From positions 17,005,672-17,069,671 of the forward strand of contig NC_061782.1 of assembly GCF_022458985.1 (NCBI RefSeq): DNA of 64,000 nt. Reading direction: 5' to 3'. This stretch comes from Mugil cephalus (lineage: Eukaryota; Chordata; Actinopteri; Mugiliformes; Mugilidae). The translations under genes and the position numbers were made by a program. Positions 10,988-23,100 of the stretch are shown here, one piece after another (the stretch's first letter is position 1; the number at the start of each line of letters is the position of its first letter). The notes under the pieces are model-generated. The model made no database searches. It was not told the DNA's origin and worked only from the letters and a program-made list of their open reading frames with translations.

Positions 10988-12470
10988 GGATGGGCATCAA
11001 TTTTCAAATATTCGAATAGTCATTAAATCATCAAAAATTGAGTAGTTCATCGTATCTGGATGAAAAATATGTTATATTACTGGCACCTTCCGCACGGGAG
11101 CAGCGTAGCGTGGCGGGCTAGATGCCAAGCTGTAGAAGGAAACAAACAGAGGAGAAGACACGATAGAGAGATTACTGCAGCCACCAAAAACTTCTACGTG
11201 GAGCTATTTCAAAAAAACAAGTGAAACAGAGGTACAATGTAAAGTCTGCGATGCAAAGCAAGAACTTTAGACAATATTTTGGTGTCTACTCCAATAAGAC
11301 TAATAGGCCTGTATGAGGAAATCAGTCGGTATTTTCCCAAGATTCAAAGTAAGGATTATTGTGCTTTTCTGAATATTTACTGAGTATTGTATCTGAATAG
11401 TTGGATAGATGCACTCTTATATGAGAGCAAAGCACCTGGGGGAAAGCTGCGGGCCGTCGTGGCAACAGTCAATTGCTCGCTTTGCCACTAGAAGACGTAC
11501 ATGTGATGACAGACGTGTGGAGCAAACGGCGTCCTGTGTCATAGCCTGTGTCCATGACAACGCAAGCAACATGGTGCGAGCCATGTTTCGCACATTCACT
11601 GCAACTTGCCATAAACGATGGATTCAAGCCTCAACACATAAACCTTGTGGTTGCATCTGCCAGTTGTTTGGTTTCACATTTCCATCACGGTACAACAGCA
11701 ACACAAGCGCTGAAACAAAAACAACAACTTCAGCACTTACCTAAGCACAAATTAGTCCAGTACTGCCGTACAAGGTGGAATTCTACTCACAATATGTTCC
11801 AGCAACTACTTGAACAAAAATGCACAATATCTGCTGTCTTGTCACACAGAGCCTTCATCAAACTGTCAGATGCACGGACCCTCCAGTTGACAGGTGACAG
11901 CTGGAGTGTGATGGAGGAGCTCATGTCTGTGCTACACTCACTGAAACACGATACTACTGCGTTATGCGGAGAGTCTGGAGTCTCCATCTCCATGGTTTAG
12001 GCCAAGGTGAGCAATCTCCTTTTGAGCAGGCCAGAACCAGAGGTTGTAGAGGCGGTCGCAGTTGAATCGATTAGTACCTGCATATTCCTAGATCAAAGTA
12101 CCTTTCTCCGTCGAACAGTTCACACAGGTATCTGGAGTGCCAGGGGACCATTTCTTAAGTTTCTCACAGGTTGTGTATATCTGCATAAAAAACTTGTGTT
12201 GTAGAAGCAAGCTGTCGCCCACAAGCTGTCGCCCACTCAGCTTCCTCAATATCTTCCTTAATATCTAAACTCCATGCCCTCCTTTTGTCATGACTAGATT
12301 CCTCATCATGTGAGACAAGTACTGTATATAATATAGAGATTTGGTGTTTTCCATTCATGTGTTTTAACACAATATCCTCAAGGCAGGGCAGCTGCGGTTC
12401 TTGTGTATCCTGATGACACTTTGATGAAATGAAGTGCTTCAATTATAAGTATTTAAAAAAGTGTTTTTTT
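10988..12470 (+). pseudogene. hAT transposase with BED finger (ZBED1-like), broken
   Basis: The start resembles a hAT end (tagggatgggcatcaatttt). 11190-11262 encodes a BED finger start (EVQCKVCDAKQEL); 11409-11450 encodes the finger's His half (MHSYMRAKH). 11560-12000 encodes WCEPCFAHSLQLAINDGF, then LKQKQQLQHLPKHKLVQ, CRTRWNSTHNMFQQLLEQ and the following helical region. Frameshifts, stops and a 147-bp L1 patch inside the finger disable it. The right end is not clear. Confidence 0.75.
11262..11408 (-). mobile_element. 147-bp L1 patch inside the BED finger
   Basis: Nearly identical to 13437-13592 (both contain acaatattttggtgtctact and, further on, tattgtatctgaat.gttgg). It separates the Cys pair from the His pair of the finger. 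Confidence 0.8.
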
Positions 12471-12474
12471 TTTT

Positions 12475-13595
12475 TTTGGAATTGAATATTTCAAACAAAG
12501 GTCGTTAAATGTTAGTAAAGTGCTCTGAACATATAAGTCTCCATTTTTTTGCACCCTCTTGTTGGAGGGTCCTGTCGGCCCAAACCTGAAAGCCACCATC
12601 TGCCCGGCCAGGAGTGAATTGCGCATTACTCCAAGTAGGTGAAAATTGAGAGATGGGAGGTGTATCACCGACATGTCTATGATATTGGCATTGTTGTCCA
12701 TTCTCGTAATTCTCGTACCTCTCTCATCAACAGGTCATAGTTTGCTTGAACAACTGTATTAATTTTCAGGGGGTAATCTTAATTCCAAGATAGGTAAAGC
12801 CCTCCCTTGCATTAGAAAAAGGTGTTGCTTTAACTTGAGTAGTTCTTTCGTTATTCAGCAAAGTATAGAAGATTTTGATACTTACTTGATACTAGATTTT
12901 GATTATTGATACTGTATCAATATTGGCAATAATGTACAAATCTATTGATTAGATGTAATAATGTCTGGACACTGTTTGATAAGTTTGACAAAAAGAGAAT
13001 TACATCGTCTGCATATAATGATATCCTATGTTCATGATCATCGATTGTTATTCCTGACAAATTGGCTTTGGCTTTAATGGACATGGACAAAGGCTCAATG
13101 GCCTAAATGAACAATAGTGGGGAGAGAGGACAGCCCTGACGAGCTGACCTCTCTAGAGTTAGCTTGATAAGTTGTTATTCGTTATTACTCGTGCTATAGG
13201 ATTGGTATATAATAATTCTATCCATTTCAAAAATTTTCCCCCAAGTCCATATCTTGGTAACCAATTGAACACATAATGCCACTCAATTATATCAAATGCT
13301 TGTCTAGCATTTAGAGATAACAGCGCTGTATCCCGGTATTATTTTTAGACTTAGACCATTATGAAGTCCCTGACAAGTCTGTACAAACCCTTACTGATCA
13401 CTTTGCACCAAAAAAGGGATGCTTGGATCTAGCCTTTTAGCAAAAACTTAAGACAATATTTTGGTGTCTACTCCCATAAGACTAATAGGCCTGTATGAGA
13501 AACAATCAGTCGGTATTTTCTCAAGTTTCAAATAAGGATTATTGTGTTTTTCTGAATATTTACTGAGTATTGTATCTGAATGGTTGGATAGATGT
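12475..13595 (-). mobile_element. Antisense L1-type LINE reverse-transcriptase fragment
   Basis: The complement encodes YRPISLMGVDTKILSKFLL (13440-13520) and RQGCPLSPLLF (about 13095-13140), conserved reverse transcriptase segments, plus AFDMIEWHYVFNWL-like residues (13250-13310). Multiple stops and frameshifts; no endonuclease part seen. Confidence 0.8.
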
Positions 13596-13791
13596 TCAGT
13601 GTCAAAAAAGCAAAATCGTGTCACAGTAAGACTGCTACTTAAGCAAGGATGTCCTGTGTCTTGGGTACTGTTGTCTGTTGCTTAGCAACATGTGTGGAGA
13701 ACATAGTTAACTGTTTGTAGGGCCACCTTCTCACCAGTAACGAGGACATCCAGTAACGACTGCCTTATGTTCTCTTGGTGTGTTGTAGGTT

Positions 13792-13847
13792 CATAGGTAA
13801 TGGTGAATGTTGAAGCCTTTGGGCGATCACATTCACCATTACCTATG
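13792..13847. other. 19-bp perfect inverted repeat (hairpin)
   Basis: The arms 13792-13810 and 13829-13847 are perfect reverse complements (19 bp) around an 18-base loop. It lies just downstream of the candidate poly(A) signal. It could be a small foldback remnant or a 3'-end RNA structure; it is too short for a typical animal pre-miRNA. Confidence 0.75.
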
Positions 13848-13863
13848 TGTGACAGTGAATCAT

Positions 13864-13869
13864 TTTATT
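13864..13869 (-). promoter_or_regulatory. Candidate poly(A) signal AATAAA of the CUB-ZP gene
   Basis: AATAAA on the minus strand, about 280 bases 3' of the stop codon. I found no other AATAAA between it and the stop, so the 3'UTR would be ~0.3 kb. A 19-bp hairpin starts 17 bases downstream, close to where cleavage would occur. Confidence 0.5.
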
Positions 13870-14149
13870 GTGAGATGGATTAATCTAACGAATTTATAAG
13901 TAAATTTTTTGGAGTTTAAGTAAAAACTGAATGTTTCTTCTGTGTTGTCTTTTCCTCCACATATGTATATTCAATATATATGAGACATATTATTATTTAT
14001 GGGATGTCAATGTTTCAAGCTCATTAGGTTTGACATAATGAAATACACTGACTGTCTTTTGATGATGCTTTTAATCACAGTAAGTCACAATAAAATGGAA
14101 CAGAAAGAGTTGTTAAAAGTTGATTGGAGTATGATGCTGCAGTGTCAAG

Positions 14150-14196
14150 TTAGGCCTTGCTCTGCTCATTAGTCCCTTCTTCCTGTTTCTCAGGGC
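14150..14196 (-). CDS. CUB-ZP gene, last coding exon (hydrophilic tail and stop)
   Basis: The acceptor follows a pyrimidine tract ending in cacag (14197-14201). The exon finishes a Gly codon, then encodes PEKQEEGTNEQSKA and a TAA stop at 14150-14152. The tail is charged and hydrophilic, with no transmembrane helix or GPI-type hydrophobic end, so this isoform would be secreted. The 88-nt intron before it could be retained, which would give a different, also non-hydrophobic, ending. Confidence 0.8.
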
Positions 14197-17100
14197 CTGT
14201 GAAAAAGAATAGTAAAAAGTCTTATTGCTGTGACTTCTTTCTTGTAGCCTAAAACTTTTTTCACAGGTGCAAATTCATACAAACCTTTGAGTTTAATGGG
14301 ACCCAGTACCAGAGTTTGGCTTTCGTGCTGTGACCCCAGGTCTCTGGCAACACGATTGCTGCAGCCACGGCGGCAGCGGGAGTTGTAGTCAGAGGCTTGG
14401 CATATCAGGACTTTGCACTGGAGGAAGACCGACTCACTAGCTCGGAGGAACTGGAAGGCCTTAAATGTGAAACGGGCGTAGGTGCAATTGCCAGAAACGT
14501 AGGAATAGTAGGTGTTATCAATGGGACATCTAAAAGAGAAACAAAGATGGTGTTACTTGAAAATACAGATATTTAGTCATTTAAAAACTGTAGTTAGGAA
14601 GTCACAAGCCCAAAAAAGACTCAATCATCAGTTTAATTATAATGTGATTTAATATAAAATCTTCAAATGTCGATATAAAATAGTGGGGTGAAAGTGCAAT
14701 ATTTCTTTTTCTTTAATGTAGGGGTATAAAATTACTGTAAGCATAAGTATCTCTGAATGTCACTGTATAGCATTCCCATCACAAATTCTCTTGTTTTCCC
14801 ATGCTGTAGACTGCATGGGGCAATGAGCAAAGCACACTTTCATCTTACCCGTTACGGACCAAGTAGTAACGTCTGGTCTGGAAATCATAACGGGATGGTG
14901 AAGCCACGCAAGTATCAAGAAAGATGACCACTGAGCTGTCTCCCACCGTCAGGTCCACTTGGACATATAAGTTCTGATTGGGTGCTACCTCATAAGGATC
15001 TTGAGTCACCTGACAGAGGTTGAAAGCAAAATATCAGCATCATATATTTCCAGAAGGACATATTTTTTCTTCGCAGTCACTCCTTAACTACCACAAACAC
15101 ACCTTATAGTAGTAGCTGCTGGACGTGTAGAAGGCCATGCTGGTGTTGAATCTGCCCGTGCCTATAATGCTGCTTTTACCAGGATGTTGGACAACATACA
15201 AAATCTGGGAGACTGAGTCCTGCTCCATTAGACAGCTGACGTTCACCTTGAAGTAAGAGCGCCGTGTGATCTCTCCGGAGCTGTTGTCGCTGGTATGGAG
15301 AGCGTTTGTGTACACGACTTTGCCGTTGTGAAACTTTTAAAAAGAAGAAGGCATTGGAAAATGTAAAACTTGCTATAAGGGAGAATTATAAGGGGAAAAG
15401 ATGTTAGTGTTCTCCAGAAGGTGGAGCATTTCTTACCCCTTTAACATTGCCACAGCTGTTGATGGGGAATTTGAAGACCACCTGGTCACTGGAAATCTGA
15501 GGTCTGCAGTACGGGTCATTCACATAGAGACTGTTGCCGTTATAGCCCAGAGAGTTCAGGTAACTGTTCTTGAGCACAATGGTCATGTAGTCTGAGGAGC
15601 AGTCCACGTGACCTGACATAAAGTGATGTTCACAAGACAATTCATTCAATGTGCCATTGTGAGGTTAACATGCTTATTTATAGTGAAGCTACTGAATGGT
15701 CTGGCATGAGAGTTGGTAAATATTGGTAGATATTCACAAAAGGATGAACGGTGTTAACTGGTGATCATATTTTCATTTAGCTAAAATTGAAAGTGACTTT
15801 GACCAGTCTACCACGAACTTCGAGTGATTGTAAAGATCTGAATTATTATCCATTATTATTCGAACAGTAACTGTACCTGAGCTCGGTGTCAGAGTGCTGA
15901 AGAACTCAGCCTGGAACCCTCGAGCGACAACAGATCCATCAGCGCGGAAGACCACAGTCATGTAGTCGGAAGAGGAGTGAAAAGAGTTCACGCTGCTGTT
16001 GCAAACCTTCCCCAAATATGGGGAATAAGTATCTGGCCCATCATAGACAGATATGTAGTCACAGGAGCAGCAGCTCTCCAGTCTTTTATTTTTTAAAAAA
16101 AGGAAAAGCTCTAAATTACTGTGATTGTTGAGAAAAAGTTGAAAAATGAGTACAAATTTATTAAGTTCTTTTTTGTTTTGTTTTTTATATCTTACATCTG
16201 TTTTCACATAATTTCCTAACTTTTGATAGTAATAATAGTAATAATGATAATAATACTGCTCTTTCACGCCCTTCTTTACTCACTGCAGGTATGTGAATGC
16301 CAGGAATATTCTTCGGTCATATGTAGTCCTTAGATGCCAGACACAGTAGCTATTGTCCTGGTAGTAGGAGGGATGGTTGGGGCTGGAGAAAGTGCCGGAG
16401 CTAAACAATGATCCTCCACAAGGGGCCGCTGAAGGTGGATATGGTAGATGTCATTGCAAGTAGTATAATTGCAAAAAGCTATTTTTCAACACTGAGGGTC
16501 TTACATGTGCTTGGTGGGTAAGTTGTCACTGAACAATACGCTATTTGAAGAAAAGAAAATGTTTTAGAAGTCATGTGGGGGGTGGGACACTGATTTATAG
16601 TGCATTGCCTGACATGATACCTACCCTCAAAGTCAGAGCAACAGTTGTCATAGTATTGACAATCGTGTGAGCAGGAGCAGCTTCCCAGGTAACTGCCACA
16701 GTTGTAACGACATGAGGGTGCTGGAAAACACAGAAGGATAATGTCTCACCAGACTGTTGAAGATCCTCAATAAGAAAAGATGAATTCAGTAGAGTTGCTT
16801 TAAATGTTTGATCAAAGAAAAATTTAAAGACCTGTGGTCCCTGGTGGTGTTGTTGCTGCTGGAAGAAAAGGGGTTAGGGTCATAGAAGTAAAATTGTCAG
16901 TTTTTACTTCTGCTCTTCTTGTTACAGTGGTAAAGACCTGAGGGCTTCATTATTTTTATACTGGCTGATAATTTTTGCTTCAAAAGAATTGATCAAACAA
17001 ACATTTACATACTTGTAGTTGTTGTTGTTACTGGGGCAACTGAAAGAAAAATCAGGATATCACAATTAAAACTGTTTTCAGCCCGTCCACCCACCGCCGC

Positions 17101-20100
17101 CAACACCCCCCCCAAAGACCCCACCCCCCGCCCGCAGGGCAGCTATGGACACCTCTCCAGCCGAGAGGACTCCCCCAGGAGCCCAGCAAAGCCCCCGCAG
17201 ACGGGCACCGGCCCAGCGCCCAACCAGGGACGGGCCATCCGAGCAGGGGGGCCAGGGAGCCGGCCCCATGCCTCTGGCGCACCCGGGCCAGGGAGACCAC
17301 GGGAAGAGAGAACCCCCACCCGCCAGGGAGAGACCCCAGCCCCCCATCGAAGGGAGAGGGGAAGCACCAAGCCACCACGAACCCGTCGCCACGCAGCACC
17401 AGGAGACAAAGCCAGGCCAAGAGGACACCAGAGAACCTAGGTAGATACCCCTACCAACGGCCGTGGGGCCACAGACCGCCAGCCCAAGATCCCCCTGCTA
17501 GCGGAGGACCAGGCCCCCCAAGCCGTGCCAATGGATAATGAAAAGTGACAGTGTCCCTATTACTGTGCTTCCTCAGTCCCTGATGAGGAAGCAAGCCCCT
17601 ACACCGTGACCCTGTGACCCTGGATGTGGTGTGGTGCATTAAGACACACATTTCAATCAGTTCTAACTGCCTACTCTCTTCCACTTCTTCTGCATCCACC
17701 AGAAAGGGGGTGGAGAACAGCTTGATTTATTTTTTCAATGACAGAAAAATCTTGGAAACGCAGGTTGAATTCTGTCATGAGAGATGCAATCACAGACACA
17801 TATTTTTCCTTTTTAGCAGAAAGGTCAGCCTTTGGAAAAGCAGATTTGATTTCAGATAGCGTGGGGAGCATTAAACTTTCGTAGTTGTGTCTCAAACAGG
17901 CAGAGCTTTACACAGAAGGCTTTCATGTGCGCATGCAGGTGTGGCACCAGCTGTTCTTTGTCTTGTAGGTTTTTGTTCAGTGTATTCAGATGATGAGTAA
18001 GATCAACTAAAAATGCCAGGTCTGCCAGCCACAAAGGGTCACTCAGTTCATGAAGAGGTCGGCCCTTCTCTTTCAAAAACTGGTCGATTTCTGATCTCAG
18101 TGAATAAAACCACTGCAGCACAGAGTCGCAGCTCCACATCAGATAGGAAAGCTTGAAATTCTCTGTGGTACAGTCCTCTAGCTCGAATTATGTTGACAGT
18201 TTTTACAACAGTGTTCATCACATCAACCACCTGGACAGTCTTAGCATACAGTGCTTCTTGGTGGACACCACTGATGCCTTTTCCTTTGCGTACGCCCGTC
18301 ATGGCTGGATTTTTTGTTGACTGTTGTGTCTGTCCTATTTAATGTCTTTTTGCTGCCTGCTCTGTGTCCTATTTAATTTCTTTTCTGGTTACTGTATCGT
18401 GTATATACTATATTGTGTTTTCCTGTTATATAGTATGTATGGTGTTGAGTGCCTGTACATTGCTGCTGCAACTGTGAAATTTGTCCTCTCTGATGTGGTA
18501 GTGAGCGGTGTCGCTCCGTTCCTGTTCACCTTATACACCACTGACTTTCAGCACAACTTAAGAGTCATGTCACATACAGAAATTTTCTGATGACTCTGCA
18601 GATGTGGGGTGTATAAGCGGTGGACGGGATGAAGAGGAGTATAAAAGACTGGTGGACAGATTTGTGGAGTGGGCTGTAAGGAATCACCTGCTGCTTAATG
18701 TGGACAAGACCAATGAGATGGTGATTGACTTCAGGAGGAAAGGAACAGCTCCTCAGCCCCTCAGCAGACAGAACTGGAAGGCCAACAGTACAGCTGTATA
18801 CAAAAAGGCCTGCAGCAGACTCTACTTCCTGAGAAGGCTGAGATCCTTCAACATGTGCAGTAAGATGCTGGAGATCTTCTACCAGTCTGTTGTGGCAAGC
18901 ACCCTTTTCTGGGGGAGGGAAGGGTGGCTCTGTCATTGGCTGCAGGCAGGAAACTTTTGAGGTGGTAGTGGAGAGGAGGACACTTAACAAACTGTATTAG
19001 TCATGGATAATCCCGACCACCCTCTTCACTAAACGATAGACAGACAACGGAGCGCCTTCTCCAAGAGACTCAGACAACTCCGTTGTCTCAAAGAACGCTA
19101 CAGGAAATCTTTCCTGCCTCAAGCCATACGCCTGTTCAACTCCTCACCTGCATGTGACAGATAACACTCTGTACATTATTTCTTTTCCCTCCTTGTGTAC
19201 ACGTTTTGCTTTAATTCACTTATTTTTATAATTCTGTAAATAACGATTATATAGTAGATTGTGTTTGTATGTATGTATGTAGTATGTATGGTGTTGAGTG
19301 CCTGTACTTTGCTGCTGCAAGGTGAAATTTCCCAGTTTGAGATTAATAAAGCATCTATCTATCTGTCTGTCTGTCTCTATCTATCTGAGACGACATGACT
19401 GCATCAATACAAAAAAAAATTGGAAAGTGCAGTTTTATTTCTAACAACTCGCCATCAGTCATCAACATTAACATAAATTACGAATAAATAAATCACGTCC
19501 ACGAATTTCGCGATGGTGTTGTTTCAGGTGGTGAAAAATGATTGTTAAATGACCTGCACAACACCTCATTCCGGTTGACATCGTCCTTTTTGAATCCAAA
19601 ATACCTCCAAATAATGGAGGATGATTTATGTTTTTGGCGAATTCTGCACCGCCACCAGTAGCATTATCTTCCGCACTCTATCTCATTCCCGCCCCCCTAT
19701 GTTTTGTCAATGGTTGGCTTCAGCTGTTGATCCACAGCAAGCATGAAATAAGGTTGGCGGTTGGCTAGCCTGAGCGATGCATTCAAGGGCAATTGTATTT
19801 ACTGACTTGGCGCAGTAACTAGTTTAATATTATCATTGTTGCTTTCAATCGTTGATCAAACAAACAATCACATACGTGTAGTTGTTGTTGTTTCCGGGGG
19901 ATCTGAAAGAAAAATCAGGATGAAACTGTCAGTTTTTAGTCCTTTACTCCTCTTCTCATCACAGTGTCAAAGACGTGAGGGCTGAGCTTTATTACTCTTA
20001 CACTGACTAAGTGCATAACCTAATTTAGTATTAGCATCTCTGTTTTTAAATGATTGGTCAAACAAACAATTAAGTACCTGAAGTTGTTGTTGGTACCAGG

Positions 20101-23100
20101 GTCACTGAAAGAAAAGTCAGGGTAAAAATGTCAGTTGTTACTCCTACTCTTCACAGTCTTAAAGAACTGAGGCATGAACTTGATTATTTTTATACTAACT
20201 TGGTGCAGTAACTAACTTGATATTATCATTTTTACTTCAAAAAGTTGATCAAACAAACTTTTAAATACCTGTAGTTGATGTTGGTACCATGGTCACTGAA
20301 AGAAAAATCAGGATAACACAAAACTGTCACTTTTCACTCCTGCTCTGCTCGTCACAGTCTTACAGCCACAGTTATAGATACCCCAGTGGTATAGTTTTTC
20401 ACATGGACTTTATTGCAGAAGTAATGTCTGATAATCATTTTTGCTTTAAAATTGATGGTCCAACAAACATTTTAATACCTGTAGGTGTTATTGTTACTGG
20501 GGCAACTGAAATAAAAATCAGGATAACACAGTCAGTTTTCACCCCTGCTCTGCTCATCACAGTGGTAAAGACCTGAGGGCTAAGCTTCATCATTGTTATC
20601 CTGAATTAGTACAGTAAGTAATTTAATATTGTGTTTTTGATTGAAAAAATGGTTGATCAAAGAAGTATTTTGATACCTGTAGTCCATGGTACTGTTGTTG
20701 TTTCCAGGGCAACTGAACGAAAATTCAAGATCACAGTGTCAAAGACCTGAGGGCTGAGCTTTATTACTTCTATAGTGAGTTGGTGCAGTGACTAATTTAA
20801 TGTTGTCATTTTTGTTTTTAAACCATTGGTCAAAAAAGACCTGTTACAGACCTGAGGGTTAGGGTTAGAGCTTTTCTACTTTCATACTGACTTGATGCAA
20901 TCGCTAATTTAACATCATCATATTTGCTTCAACGAAATTGATCAAACAAACATTTACACACCTGTAGTTATTGTTGCTTCTGGGGCAACTGAAAGAAAAA
21001 TCAGGACAAATCTGTCAGTTTTTACTCCTTTACTCCTCTTCTCATCACAGTGTTAAAGGTCTGAGGGCTGAGCTTCATTACTTTCATACTGACTTGGTGC
21101 AGTAACTAATTTAACATCATGATTGTATTTTTTAAACCATTGGTCAAAGAAGACGTGTTACAGACCTGAGGGTTAGGGTTAGAGCTTTATTACTTTCATA
21201 ATGACTTGTTGCGATCACGAATTTGATGTTATTGTTCTTTTTAAATGATTGGTCAACTAAGACCTGTTACAGACCTGAGGGTTAGGGTTAGAGCTTTATT
21301 ACTTTCATACTGACTTGGTGCAGTAACTGATTTAACATCATCATTTTTGATATGAAAAATTGATCAAACAAACATTTACATACCTGTAGTTGTTGTTACT
21401 TCTGGGGCAACTGAAAGAAAAATCAGGACAAATCTGTCAGTTTTTACTCATTTACTCCTCATCACAGCGTTAAAGGTCTGAGGGCTGAGCTTCATTACTT
21501 TCATACTGACTTGGTGCAGTAACTAATTTATTTTTATTGTTTTTAAATGCTTGGTCAAACAAATATGTACATACCTGTAGTGGTTGATGAGCAGTAATCT
21601 ATTTGACAGAAAGAGAAGATTAAAATGGTCATTACACACTACATAATAAACGATTAAACACAGACTTTCAGTAAAAGAGACATTGTCCTGAGTCATACTC
21701 TGCACAGTATTACGCTGGAATTTGACAAACTGATTGTTCCTACAAAAAACGACTGCAGAGTCCACTGATACTGTTCATTCATTGGACTTACAGGTGTAGT
21801 CAGAGCAGCAGTTGCCATTGTTTTGACAAGAGGATGAGCAGGAGCAGCTTTCCAGGTTACTGCCACAGTTGTAACGACATGAGGGTGCTGGAAAACACAG
21901 GAGGATAATGTCTCACCAGACTATTGAAGATCCTCAGTAAGAAAAGATGTATGCAGTAGAGTTATTGCCTTTAATGCTTAGTCAAACAAACATTTACATA
22001 CCTGTGGTTGGTTTGCAGTGATCTATTTCACAGAAAAAAAAGATTAAAGTGATTGTTACATGCAGCATAATAATTGGTCATACACTTACTTCCAGTTTAA
22101 AGGTTCTAAACTAAAAGAGACATTATGCTGAGTTATACTCTACACAGCATTACACTGATTACAATGCTCCATTAGGACTGATTGTTCCTACAAGAGACGA
22201 CTGCAGAGTCTACTGATACTGTTCATTTGTTGGACTTACTGGTGTAGTCATAGCAACAATTGCCAGAATATTGACAATTGTATAAGCAGGAGCAGCTTCC
22301 CAGGAAACTGCCACAGTTGTGTTGACATGAGGATCCTGGAAAACACAGGAGAATAATGTCTCACCGGACTATTGAAGATCCTCAGTGAGAATTCAATGGG
22401 CATGTTGTCTTATGCTTGGTCAAACAACCATTTACATACCTGTAGTGGTTGATGAGCAGAAATCTATTTGACAGAAAGAGAAGATTAAAATGGTCATTAC
22501 AAACTACATAATAAACGATTAAACACTGACTTTCAGTAAAACAGACATTGTCCTGAGTCATACTCTGCACAGCATTACACTGAAATTTCACAAAATGATT
22601 GTTCCTCCTAGAGACAATTGCAGAGTCCACTGATACTGTTCATTTGTTGGACTTACGGGTGTAGTCAGAGCAACAGTTGCCCGAGGATTGACAAGAAGAT
22701 GAGCAGGAGCAGTTTCCCAGGTCTCTGCCACAGTTGTTATGACATGAGGTTGCTGGAAAACACAAGAGAACAATGTCTCACCAGACTATTGAAGATCCTC
22801 AGTGAGAAAAGATGAATTAAGTAGAGTTGTTGCCTTTAAATTCTTGGTCAAACAAACATTTACATACCTGGGGCTTGTACACAGTAATCTATTTGACAGA
22901 GAAGATTAAAGTGCTCATTACATTCTTTATGATAATTGATTAAACACTGACTTTCAGTAAAAGAGACATTGTCCTGAGTTATACTCTGCACAGCGTCACA
23001 CTGGAATTTGACAGAATGATTGTTCCTACAAGAGTCAACTGCAGAGTCCACTGATACTGTTCATTTGTTGGACTTACTGGTGTAGTCAGAGCAACAGTTG

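Noticed and set aside
13792..13847. microRNA precursor
   Set aside because: The stem is only 19 bp with an 18-base loop, lacking the longer imperfect stem of animal pre-miRNAs.
17052..17444. Overlapping GC-rich open frames on both strands
   Set aside because: Stop-poor composition explains them; no domain and no consistent splice context.
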